Shown: positions 7,862 through 14,739 of the stretch, piece by piece
Numbering within the stretch: the first letter of the stretch is position 1
Layout: every line of letters starts with the position of its first letter
Assembly: GCA_964577315.1 (NCBI GenBank)
Contig: CAZNYT010000041.1
Location: forward strand, 1 to 21,558
Direction: 5' to 3'
DNA: 21,558 nt
Origin: Desulfonatronospira sp964577315
Lineage (GTDB): Bacteria > Desulfobacterota > Desulfovibrionia > Desulfovibrionales > Desulfonatronovibrionaceae
Program-made: the position numbers and the translations under genes
Notes under the pieces: model-generated
The model's database searches: none
Told to the model about the DNA's origin: nothing
Seen by the model: only the letters and a program-made list of their open reading frames with translations

Positions 7862-8329
7862 TTGAAGAACCTGTATTTGCGCAAAGCCAGAATTGGTGAC
7901 GTAAAATCCATTCATGGCATACTCATGCAATGTTCCCAAGGTGACTTGCTTTTGCCCCGGTCCTACAGTGACTTATACAGTCATCTCCGGGACTACTATG
8001 TGGTAGCTGAGGATCCAGGGAACAAAATATACGGCTGTTGCGGCCTAAGCATAGTCTGGGATAATCTGGCTGAAATCCGCTCTTTGGCCATAGAGCAGGA
8101 AATCCGCAACCTGGGCTGGGGCAGAAAACTGGTAGAGGCCTGCTTGAGCGAGGCCTTGACCCTGGGGATTTACCGGGTATTCACCCTAACCTATCAAACC
8201 TCTTTTTTTGCCCGGCTGGGATTCCGGGAAATTAGCAAGGACGTATTGCCTCAGAAAGTCTGGGCGGATTGTTTGCAGTGCCCCAAGTTTCCGGATTGCG
8301 ACGAAATAGCCATGCTTATGGAGATGTAA
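7862..8329 (+). CDS. GNAT N-acetyltransferase, short ArgA-like
   Basis: This 155-residue acetyl-CoA-dependent N-acetyltransferase most resembles the short, kinase-domain-free N-acetylglutamate synthases that start arginine synthesis. Supporting features are a GNAT core with YGCCGLSIVWDNLAEIRSLAI (57-77, beta4 region), the acetyl-CoA pyrophosphate loop RNLGWGRKL (82-90), and FFARLGFREI (115-124). The tail QKVWADCLQCPKFPDCDE contains Cys137, Cys140 and Cys146, a possible metal site seen in this subgroup. The start is a TTG with no clear Shine-Dalgarno; the first downstream ATG would cut into the fold, so TTG is preferred. It follows metH on the same strand by 34 bp. Substrate glutamate is inferred from family resemblance only. 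Confidence 0.82.
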   Translation: MKNLYLRKARIGDVKSIHGILMQCSQGDLLLPRSYSDLYSHLRDYYVVAEDPGNKIYGCCGLSIVWDNLAEIRSLAIEQEIRNLGWGRKLVEACLSEALTLGIYRVFTLTYQTSFFARLGFREISKDVLPQKVWADCLQCPKFPDCDEIAMLMEM

Positions 8330-8331
8330 GC

Positions 8332-8360
8332 CTTGCAACTGTTCAGCGTATTTTACAAAA
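8332..8360 (+). repeat. Intergenic repeat copy, CTTGCAACTGTTCA type
   Basis: CTTGCAACTGTTCA followed by TTTTACAAAA starts 3 bp after the stop of the acetyltransferase gene. The same 14 bases, again followed by TTTACAAA at similar spacing, occur at 20986-21013. Related cores lie at 851-893 and 17016-17029. Confidence 0.55.
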
Positions 8361-8375
8361 CCTTACTTGCCAGTC

Positions 8376-8403
8376 CAAAGTTCTCTGGCTACACTTTGTT
8401 TTT
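8376..8403 (+). terminator. Weak terminator-like hairpin after the metH-acetyltransferase pair
   Basis: CAAAGT (8376-8381) pairs with ACTTTG (8393-8398) across an 11-base loop and is followed directly by five T residues. The stem is short and AT-rich, so this is a low-confidence intrinsic terminator for the plus-strand metH transcript. Confidence 0.3.
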
Positions 8404-8684
8404 ATTGGCCATTTACATATTTTTTCGTGTCCCTAGCCATAACTGATTCAATCTCTTGATTTCTTTGTTTTTTATTCTTGAAAAAACCTTATAACTTGTA
8501 ACGAAACTTTCTTCATTCCAGAAAAGGAGAACAGGGTATGGGGAGAAATTCTAAGCTCTAGTGGAAGCTGATCACTGACTTTTGGCCCTTGACCACTATT
8601 TATAGGATTTGAAATTTTCACAATTAGTTACCTTAGAACCCTATATCCTATGCGATCAGCGGAGATCAGTTTATCCAGTGAAAC

Positions 8685-8782
8685 ATGCCGGAGGCATCCT
8701 GCAAAGCAGGGTTTACCAGGGCGTAATCTGTTTACCCGGTTAAACCGGGTACCCCTTTTGGGTGTTTAACTGGGCGGTTAAA
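8685..8782. repeat. Four small hairpins in tandem
   Basis: Perfect short inverted repeats follow each other: ATGCC-gga-GGCAT (8685-8697), CCTGC-aaa-GCAGG (8698-8710, directly abutting), TACCCGGT-taa-ACCGGGTA (8733-8751) and TTTAAC-tgggcg-GTTAAA (8765-8782). The 3-base loops and lack of any reading frame suggest folded DNA or RNA rather than protein-binding operators. Confidence 0.65.
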
Positions 8783-8838
8783 ACATTCTTCTGCCTTTTC
8801 ACAGATATACCATCAACGGAAAGAAAAAAGAATAAAAC

Positions 8839-8867
8839 CGCAGATCTCGCACCAAATCTTCGCAGAT
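8839..8867. repeat. Decayed CGCAGAT-type interspersed repeat
   Basis: CGCAGAT occurs at 8839-8845 and 8861-8867 with a degenerate middle unit, in a phrase resembling the CGCAGATTACGCAGAT-style intergenic repeats common in deltaproteobacterial genomes. The resemblance is from memory of that repeat type. Confidence 0.4.
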
Positions 8868-8962
8868 AATGGAGAAAATATTTTAAGCTCACACGTTGCC
8901 TCCGGATTATAAATTTCGCTGTAGTGTTATTACACCCACAAAAATAGCTGTGTTTTACTAGC

Positions 8963-9490
8963 ATGCAATTAAAAGAGATTTTGACTCCCCAAGAAATCAA
9001 TACCCGGGTTAAAGAACTGGGCACTGAAATATCCCGGGATTTTGCAGGGCAGCAAGTACTTGCGGTATGTATCCTCAAGGGCGCCTTTATCTTCTTTGCT
9101 GATCTTTTGCGGGAACTAACCATTGACCCGGAGATAGATTTCGTACGCATGTCCAGCTACGGGGACCGGGATACTTCCTCTGGGCAAATCTTGTTCACCA
9201 AGGATATTGAAAAGGGAGTCCGGGATAAAAACATCCTTATAGTAGAAGATATCGTGGATACCGGATTATCCCTTAGCTATTTCAAAGATATCCTTTATTC
9301 CCGGGGAGCTAACCAAGTCAAGATCTGCGCCTTGATCGACAAGTATGAACGTAGAGAGGTCCAGATCCATGTGGACTACCCGGGATTCACTCTGCATAAA
9401 GGATTTCTGGTGGGATTCGGATTGGATTTTGCCGAACAATACAGGCGTTTGCCCGGGATAAATGAAATGCTTCAGGACCAGGAGGAATAA
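8963..9490 (+). CDS. hpt: Hypoxanthine phosphoribosyltransferase
   Basis: This purine-salvage enzyme joins hypoxanthine (and usually guanine) to PRPP to give IMP or GMP in the cytoplasm. The 175-residue length is normal for the family. The PRPP-binding loop VEDIVDTGLS (94-103) is intact, as are the CILKGAFIFFADL segment (36-48) and the flexible-loop SSYG (64-67). The C-terminal LVGFGLDFAEQYRRLPGI segment is the usual purine-contacting end. The ATG at 8963 has no strong Shine-Dalgarno, but it gives the expected N-terminus. It heads a plus-strand run with the zinc-ribbon gene (28-bp gap) and radA. Its upstream region is the repeat-rich stretch ending at 8962. Confidence 0.93.
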   Translation: MQLKEILTPQEINTRVKELGTEISRDFAGQQVLAVCILKGAFIFFADLLRELTIDPEIDFVRMSSYGDRDTSSGQILFTKDIEKGVRDKNILIVEDIVDTGLSLSYFKDILYSRGANQVKICALIDKYERREVQIHVDYPGFTLHKGFLVGFGLDFAEQYRRLPGINEMLQDQEE

Positions 9491-9518
9491 AAAAACCAAG
9501 TCCTGATGGGAGCTGTTC

Positions 9519-10337
9519 ATGATTGTTCAATGCCCAAGCTGCAATACCAAATACCGCTTTGACGACTCCAAGCTGAAAAAGGATCTCAAGGTTCGGTGCA
9601 CCAAGTGCGAGCACGTATTCAAGCTTTCTTTTTTGTCTGAGGATGAGGAGGTCCCGGAGCCCCCTCCCACATCCTCGGAAAGCGAGTCCAGCAAAGACCA
9701 ACAAGAATTGTTCCAATACCAGCCCGGGGCGACTGATACAGAGGACTTCTCATCCCAGGAGGAGCAATCTCCTAGGAGCAGGAAAAGACTCAAGACCCTT
9801 GTCCTAGTGCTTTTGGGGATCCTGGTCATAGCAGGGGGATTTTACCTTTCCCTGCCCAAGATCGCGGAACATGTATACATTCCCTACATAAGCACCCCTG
9901 AAGAGCCCGATCAAGTTCCCGAAAGACCGGTATCAGCCCAGGAAGAGGTCCGGGACATCTCTTTGGAAAATGTCCAGCAGTACTTTGTAAACAACGAGGA
10001 GATCGGGGAATTGTTCGTGATCGAAGGCAGGGCAGTAAATGAGTCCCCTACACCCAGAGCCGGAATCAAGATCAGGGCCTCTGTCTATGACGGGGACGGG
10101 GAAGTGGTCCAGGAAAAAGAGTTTTTTTGCGGCAATGTGGCCTCCTTGTTCCAGCTCCAGGTTTCCTCACGCCAGGACCTGGAAGCCACTCTGGAATCCG
10201 AAACGGGCGTTATGACCCGGGAACAACATGTGGACCCCGGCACTTCCGCTCCCTTCATGGCCGTATTCTACAACCCCCCGGAAGAGGTCCAGGAGTTCGG
10301 CCTGGAGGTTATCGAAGCCCGTATTCCGGAGGAATAA
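9519..10337 (+). CDS. Zinc-ribbon membrane protein with DUF3426-like domain
   Basis: The 272-residue protein begins with an MJ0042-type zinc ribbon (Cys5-x2-Cys8 and Cys27-x2-Cys30), then an acidic, Pro/Ser-rich linker (about 38-88), a basic patch RSRKR and one membrane helix (about 92-110). The C-terminal part (about 140-270) resembles DUF3426, a beta-sandwich seen in many proteobacterial zinc-ribbon proteins. The predicted topology is a cytoplasmic zinc ribbon with the C-terminal domain outside the inner membrane. Its molecular function is unknown. GGGAG lies 6-7 bases before the ATG. It sits between hpt and radA with a 9-bp gap to radA, so co-transcription is likely. Confidence 0.85.
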   Translation: MIVQCPSCNTKYRFDDSKLKKDLKVRCTKCEHVFKLSFLSEDEEVPEPPPTSSESESSKDQQELFQYQPGATDTEDFSSQEEQSPRSRKRLKTLVLVLLGILVIAGGFYLSLPKIAEHVYIPYISTPEEPDQVPERPVSAQEEVRDISLENVQQYFVNNEEIGELFVIEGRAVNESPTPRAGIKIRASVYDGDGEVVQEKEFFCGNVASLFQLQVSSRQDLEATLESETGVMTREQHVDPGTSAPFMAVFYNPPEEVQEFGLEVIEARIPEE

Positions 10338-10346
10338 AGGGCGGGG

Positions 10347-11675
10347 ATGAAAACCAAAACCATTTACAGCTGTTCTATATGTGGCTCCACCTCCCTGCGC
10401 TGGCAGGGACAATGCCCTAAATGCGGGGAATGGAACACCTTACAGGCCCAAACCAGCACACCGGATAAAACCCGCCCGGAAAAGACCACTACCTCAGCCC
10501 CTCAAAGGCTCTCGGATATAGATACAGCCCAGGCTCACTCCTTTTCCACGGGTATAGCGGAACTGGACGAGATCATGGGCGGCGGTTTGGTCCCGGGATC
10601 AGTGATCTTGCTGGGCGGAGAGCCAGGCATGGGGAAATCCACCCTGCTCTTGCAGCTCTGCAGCCTAACCGGGGACAAAGACAGGCAAACCCTGTACGTC
10701 AGCGGAGAGGAATCCCTTTCTCAACTACGATCCCGGGCCGAACGTCTGGAGTTGAAACAGGACAGGATCCGAGCCCTGGCCACCAATTCCCTGGAGGATA
10801 TCCTGGCGGCAATCGGCTCGGATGCCTCGGACCGGGTAATAATAGTAGATTCAGTGCAAACCATTAGCACCTCGGAAGTGGAATCCATCCAGGGTACAAC
10901 CAGCCAGATCCGGGGAGTAGCCTCCCAACTTATCCAGAAGGCCAAGGAGACTGGAACCTGTATCATCCTGGTGGGTCACGTAACCAAGGAGGGCCAGATT
11001 GCAGGACCCAAGCTCCTGGAACACATGGTGGACACAGTTATTTACCTAGAAGGAGACAAGGAACATCTTTTCCGGGTTTTGAGGGTGATCAAGAACAGGT
11101 TTGGCCCCTCGGATGAACTTCTTCTCTTTCATATGAGCGGCATGGGCCTGGAAGTTGTCCAGGATCCATCCACGTTCTTTTTGCAAGCCAGGGATCCTAC
11201 CCTCAGCGGAAGCGCCGTGGTAATGGCCATGGACGGGCAAAAGCCCTTTGCCGTGGAGGTCCAGGCCCTGGCCACCCCCAGCTTCCTGAACATACCCAGG
11301 CGGACTGCCTTAGGCTTTGATCTCAACCGCCTGCACCTTCTCTTGGCGGTAATGGAAAAAAAGCTTAACCGCAGCCTAGCCCAATTCGATATCTATACCA
11401 AGATCGGGGCGGGGCTGAAACTGGTAGATCCCGGTCTGGACCTGGGCTTGGTGGCTGCTGTACTTTCCTCGTTTCACAATAAAAGCCTGCCGGAAAAGGC
11501 TGTTTTCTGGGGGGAAGTGGATCTCAACGGCCAGATACGCCCTGTTCTGGGCCAGGACCTAAGGCTTAGGCAGGCCTTCAAGCTGGGCTACAAACCCATT
11601 TTCTGTCCCCGCCAAGAGAACTCCGAAGTGGGGATATCCACCCTTATGGAACTACAGGACATGCTGTTCGGTTAA
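10347..11675 (+). CDS. radA: DNA repair ATPase RadA (Sms)
   Basis: RadA is a hexameric RecA-like ATPase that extends recombination intermediates by branch migration. The 442-residue protein has the full layout: N-terminal zinc finger (Cys9, Cys12, Cys23, Cys26), Walker A GGEPGMGKST (90-99), Walker B VIIVDS (164-169), the RadA-specific KNRFG motif (249-253) that replaces the RecA loop function, and a C-terminal Lon-protease-like domain (about 270-440). A GGGCGGGG ribosome site precedes the ATG. It ends the hpt run and faces rarA, another recombination gene, across a palindromic element. Length and motifs are complete, with no sign of decay. Confidence 0.97.
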   Translation: MKTKTIYSCSICGSTSLRWQGQCPKCGEWNTLQAQTSTPDKTRPEKTTTSAPQRLSDIDTAQAHSFSTGIAELDEIMGGGLVPGSVILLGGEPGMGKSTLLLQLCSLTGDKDRQTLYVSGEESLSQLRSRAERLELKQDRIRALATNSLEDILAAIGSDASDRVIIVDSVQTISTSEVESIQGTTSQIRGVASQLIQKAKETGTCIILVGHVTKEGQIAGPKLLEHMVDTVIYLEGDKEHLFRVLRVIKNRFGPSDELLLFHMSGMGLEVVQDPSTFFLQARDPTLSGSAVVMAMDGQKPFAVEVQALATPSFLNIPRRTALGFDLNRLHLLLAVMEKKLNRSLAQFDIYTKIGAGLKLVDPGLDLGLVAAVLSSFHNKSLPEKAVFWGEVDLNGQIRPVLGQDLRLRQAFKLGYKPIFCPRQENSEVGISTLMELQDMLFG

Positions 11676-11841
11676 CTACAACGAAACTTAGTTCTGTAAC
11701 CATGGCTCTATAAACAGCCTTAACATTATGGCTTCCACTCTTTCCCTGGGTCCGAGGGTTCTGCAAACTGGGCGTAAACTGTTCGAGGGACGGCCTGTTT
11801 GCAGAGTCCTCGGACCTCTGGATAATAAGTTTCGTTGTGGT
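11674..11841. mobile_element. Copy B of the non-coding inverted-repeat element, between radA and rarA
   Basis: Outer 13-bp perfect inverted repeats ACAACGAAACTTA (11678-11690) and TAAGTTTCGTTGT (11826-11838) enclose a second, 25-bp inverted repeat (11749-11773 with 11792-11816; 21 of 25 bases match, 23 with G-U pairs) around an 18-base loop. The left arm has about 50 extra bases (11691-11740) with their own small hairpin potential. It could serve as a two-way terminator for the convergent radA and rarA. However, the terminal repeats and the related copy at 8493-8925 fit a miniature mobile element better. There is no transposase and no obvious target duplication. Confidence 0.6.
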
Positions 11842-11842
11842 T

Positions 11843-13051
11843 TTAAACCTTCCTTCTCTTGCGCAACCAGCTAAGCAGCCTGGGCTCCTGACCCTGATCC
11901 TTGGGATGGTAGAATTTGCGCTCCTTAAGCTCCTGGGGAAGATATTCCTGTTCTATCCATCCCCCGGGATACATGTGGGGATACTTGTATCCCCGGCCGT
12001 ATCCCCATTCCTTTTGCAGGCTCGTGGCTGCATTCCTGAGATGTAGGGGCACAGGCCTGGGACCGTTCCTGCGCACCTCCTGCTGGGCTGCCAGGTAAGC
12101 GGCATAAGTGGAATTGGACTTGGGGGCCAGGGCCAGGTAAACCACTGTTTCGGATAAAGGGATAAATCCTTCGGGCATGCCCACGAATTCCACAGCATGC
12201 TGGCAGGACACTGCCACGGGCATGGCCATGGGATCCCCTAAGCCAATATCCTCGGAAGCGGCAAGTATCAGCCTGCGGCATACAAACTCCGGATCCTCTC
12301 CCGCTTCCAAAAGACAAGCCAGGTAATAGAGAGCTGCATCCGGATCGCTTCCCCGGATGGATTTGATCATGGCAGAGACATACTCGTAATGCATATCCCC
12401 GTCCCGGTCACCTTTGACCACCATCTCAGGGAGCAGGTTCCTGAGCTTCTCTGGCTCGGTATTCTCTGGCTCCAACTCCCGAACGTATTCCATCAAGTTC
12501 AGGAAAGTACGGGCATCGCCTCCGGCAAGGGAAGCCAAAAGCTCCACGCTCTTTTCCGGAAGATCCTGGTCTAGTTCCTTCTTGGCCTGTTCACCTATCT
12601 GCTTCAGCTCCTCCTGGCTAAGGGCCCTGAGACGGAGAACGGTCAACCTGGACAAGAGCTGGCGGGTAACGCTAAAAGAGGGATTCTCAGTGGTGGTGGC
12701 CAACAAAACTATCTCCCCGGTTTCCAGAAGGGGCAGGAAAAAATCCTGCTGAGCCTTGGAAAACCGGTGCAGTTCGTCCAGAACAAGCACTTCCACGCCT
12801 TCTATTTTTTTGCGCAGATCAGGCAAGCCCACTTCAGGTGCGCTGACCCGCAAATAGGGCCTGCCCTGACTTTTGGCTATTATCAAGGCCAAAGTGGACT
12901 TGCCGCAACCGGGTGGGCCGAATAAGAGTGTGCTTTGCAAACGCTGGCTCTGGCAAAGGGCCTTGAGCCGGGTACGAAGATGGCTTTGTCCTATGAATTC
13001 TTCAATACTGTGAGGACGAAGATTTTCAGCTAAAGGTTGTTGCATGTTCAA
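11843..13051 (-). CDS. rarA: Replication-associated recombination protein RarA (MgsA)
   Basis: RarA is an AAA+ ATPase of the clamp-loader/WHIP group that acts at stalled replication forks. The 402-residue protein has Walker A GPPGCGKST (45-53), Walker B VLVLDELHRF with Asp92-Glu93, the TTENPSF sensor-1 segment (about 118-124) and the C-terminal tetramer part with YLPQEL and KFYHPKDQG near the end. It starts at a TTG (13051) with AGGA 6 bases upstream; an in-frame ATG at 13045 is the alternative and would lose 2 residues. It is the last gene of the pdxJ-to-rarA run, 14 bp after cimA, and converges on radA. It is slightly shorter than E. coli RarA (447), but nothing essential seems missing. Confidence 0.94.
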   Translation of the reverse strand: MNMQQPLAENLRPHSIEEFIGQSHLRTRLKALCQSQRLQSTLLFGPPGCGKSTLALIIAKSQGRPYLRVSAPEVGLPDLRKKIEGVEVLVLDELHRFSKAQQDFFLPLLETGEIVLLATTTENPSFSVTRQLLSRLTVLRLRALSQEELKQIGEQAKKELDQDLPEKSVELLASLAGGDARTFLNLMEYVRELEPENTEPEKLRNLLPEMVVKGDRDGDMHYEYVSAMIKSIRGSDPDAALYYLACLLEAGEDPEFVCRRLILAASEDIGLGDPMAMPVAVSCQHAVEFVGMPEGFIPLSETVVYLALAPKSNSTYAAYLAAQQEVRRNGPRPVPLHLRNAATSLQKEWGYGRGYKYPHMYPGGWIEQEYLPQELKERKFYHPKDQGQEPRLLSWLRKRRKV

Positions 13052-13065
13052 AAGCTGTCCTGGGC

Positions 13066-14691
13066 CTAAAGCTTCTCTGCCTCCTTGATGGCCCGGGTCA
13101 ACTTGGCTTGATCATCCTTGAACAGCTTGTAGTTCAAGGAATCGTCCAGGGCCTGGCGGCTGGCCTCGATGATGTTGTAGGAAACCCCTACAGTTACCCA
13201 TCTGGTGTTGTGATCTGCGGACTCGATAAGCACCCGGACCCGGGAGGCGGTTCCGGAATAAGTGCCGGAATCGTTGATGGAAAAGACCCGAACCTTGAAA
13301 TCCACCAGATGCATCTCTTTCAGGGAGGGGTAAAATTTTTCCAGGGCTTTGCGCAAGGCATTATCCATGGCGTTCACCGGCCCTTTACCCGTGGCTGCTG
13401 TGTGTTCCTGCATCCCGCCTACCCGCACCATAACTGTAGCTTCGGAAAAGGGGTCCTCGTTCACATCCTTTGTAGACTCCAGAACCCGAAAGGATTCCAA
13501 GGTAAAATAACTGCGCGCCCTGCCCAGGGTTCTATTCAAAAGGAGCTCAAAGGATGCCTCAGCCACTGCGTACTCGTACCCCTTGCTCTCCAGGTCCTTG
13601 AGCTTGGATAAAAGATCCAGGACAAAAGGATCGTCCTTATCCAAATGGAATCCGTATTGCTTGGCCTTGAACAGGATGTTGCTCTGCCCGGCCATATCCG
13701 ACATCAGAATGCGCTGCTTATTTCCCACCTGTTCCGGGACAATATGCTCGTAGGTCCGGGGATTCTTTCGCACTGCGCTCACGTGGATCCCGCCCTTGTG
13801 GGCGAATGCGGACTTGCCTACAAAAGGCTGACGGTGAAATGCACCTATATTGACTACCTCTGCCACGAAATGGGACGTTGAGGTTAAGAGGCTGAGCTTG
13901 TTTTCCGGCAGACAGGAATAACCCATTTTTAGTTCCAAATTCGGTATCACCGAACACAAGTTGGCATTGCCGCACCTTTCCCCGTATCCGTTTATAGTCC
14001 CCTGAACCTGCATGGCTCCCAGATCCACCGCCACCAGGGAATTGGCCACAGCCAGCTCCGAGTCGTTATGGGCGTGAATACCCAGTCGCGCATCAGGCAG
14101 CTCGCTTTGAACCTCTTGGATTATTTCCTTGAGTTCCATGGGCGTGGTTCCACCGTTAGTGTCGCATAAAACCAAAATATCCGCTCCGCCTTGAATGGCT
14201 TGGTGCAGGCAGGACATAGCGTATTCCTTGTTGGCCTTGAACCCGTCGAAAAAATGCTCGGCATCAAAGAAAAGCTCTTGGACCTTAGGACGGAGATAAG
14301 CCAAGGAATTGTATATCAGCTCCAGGTTCCTATCCAAGGTGGTACGCAAGGCATCCTGGACATGAACGTCCCAGGTTTTGCCGAAAATAGTAACAACATT
14401 GGTCTTGGCTTGAATCAGCCCCTCCAGGTTGGAATCCTCTTCCGGGGTAGTCTTGGCGGGGTGGGTGCTCCCGAAAGCTACCAGCTTGGATTTGTGAAGG
14501 GCGTAGTGCTGCATTTCCTGGAAGAATTTCTCGTCCTTGGGACTGGAACTGGGCCATCCCCCTTCAATATAGTCCACACCCAGTTCGTCCAGCTTTCTGG
14601 CAATCCTGATCTTGTCCTCAGTGGACATATGTACGTCCTCTGCCTGACTGCCGTCCCTCAATGTGGTATCGTAAATCTGAATCTTGCTCAT
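13066..14691 (-). CDS. cimA: (R)-citramalate synthase
   Basis: CimA condenses pyruvate and acetyl-CoA to (R)-citramalate, the first step of the threonine-independent route to isoleucine. The 541-residue protein has the HMGL-like catalytic barrel with DTTLRDG (8-14), the metal-binding HAHND (206-210) and NGYGERCGN (234-242), and a C-terminal LeuA-type regulatory dimerisation domain (about 390-530), so allosteric feedback is expected. The length and the SQAEDVHMS segment after DTTLRDG fit CimA rather than LeuA or homocitrate synthase. A weak AAGAGTG lies before the ATG. It is 48 bp after lysC, which makes sense because isoleucine is normally an aspartate-family product and this enzyme bypasses threonine. 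Confidence 0.92.
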   Translation of the reverse strand: MSKIQIYDTTLRDGSQAEDVHMSTEDKIRIARKLDELGVDYIEGGWPSSSPKDEKFFQEMQHYALHKSKLVAFGSTHPAKTTPEEDSNLEGLIQAKTNVVTIFGKTWDVHVQDALRTTLDRNLELIYNSLAYLRPKVQELFFDAEHFFDGFKANKEYAMSCLHQAIQGGADILVLCDTNGGTTPMELKEIIQEVQSELPDARLGIHAHNDSELAVANSLVAVDLGAMQVQGTINGYGERCGNANLCSVIPNLELKMGYSCLPENKLSLLTSTSHFVAEVVNIGAFHRQPFVGKSAFAHKGGIHVSAVRKNPRTYEHIVPEQVGNKQRILMSDMAGQSNILFKAKQYGFHLDKDDPFVLDLLSKLKDLESKGYEYAVAEASFELLLNRTLGRARSYFTLESFRVLESTKDVNEDPFSEATVMVRVGGMQEHTAATGKGPVNAMDNALRKALEKFYPSLKEMHLVDFKVRVFSINDSGTYSGTASRVRVLIESADHNTRWVTVGVSYNIIEASRQALDDSLNYKLFKDDQAKLTRAIKEAEKL

Positions 14692-14739
14692 TTCTACACT
14701 CTTTAAATCTTGGTGCTTAGCTTAGAGGATTTTCTGTTA

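Larger units (their letters stand above)
8493..8925. mobile_element. Copy A of a non-coding inverted-repeat element (MITE-like)
   Basis: Left end AACGAAACTT (8500-8509), an internal block CAGGGCGTAATCTGTT (8717-8732) and a right-end block ending TATAAATTTCGCTGT (8908-8922) match, in the same order and orientation, the 168-bp element at 11674-11841: 10/10, 14/16 and 22/27 (8899-8925) bases respectively. The two ends form an imperfect inverted repeat. No transposase is encoded and no clear target duplication was found. The internal part is longer than in the other copy and carries four small hairpins and a decayed CGCAGAT repeat, suggesting secondary insertions or decay. Confidence 0.5.
8330..8962. 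other. 633-bp non-coding stretch with repeats, no gene
   Basis: No credible reading frame occurs on either strand. The stretch holds, in order: a CTTGCAACTGTTCA repeat copy (8332-8345), a weak terminator-like hairpin (8376-8403), the left end of an inverted-repeat element (from about 8493), four consecutive small hairpins (8685-8782), a decayed CGCAGAT-type repeat (8839-8867) and the right end of the element (to about 8925). Only about 37 bases then separate it from hpt, so the hpt promoter probably lies within the element's right end. Confidence 0.7.

Noticed and set aside
8538..8561. Six-codon open frame (MGRNSKL) with GGAG upstream
   Set aside because: It is too short, far from any gene, and lies inside the repeat element. 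There is no sign of an attenuator after it.
8764..8784. Integron attC-like pair (GTTTAAC with GTTAAAA)
   Set aside because: The 6-base spacing is far too short for attC, the second box does not fit GTTRRRY, and no integrase or cassette is present.
8740..9150. Minus-strand open frame of 136 codons
   Set aside because: Most of it is antisense to hpt and the rest reads through intergenic repeats.
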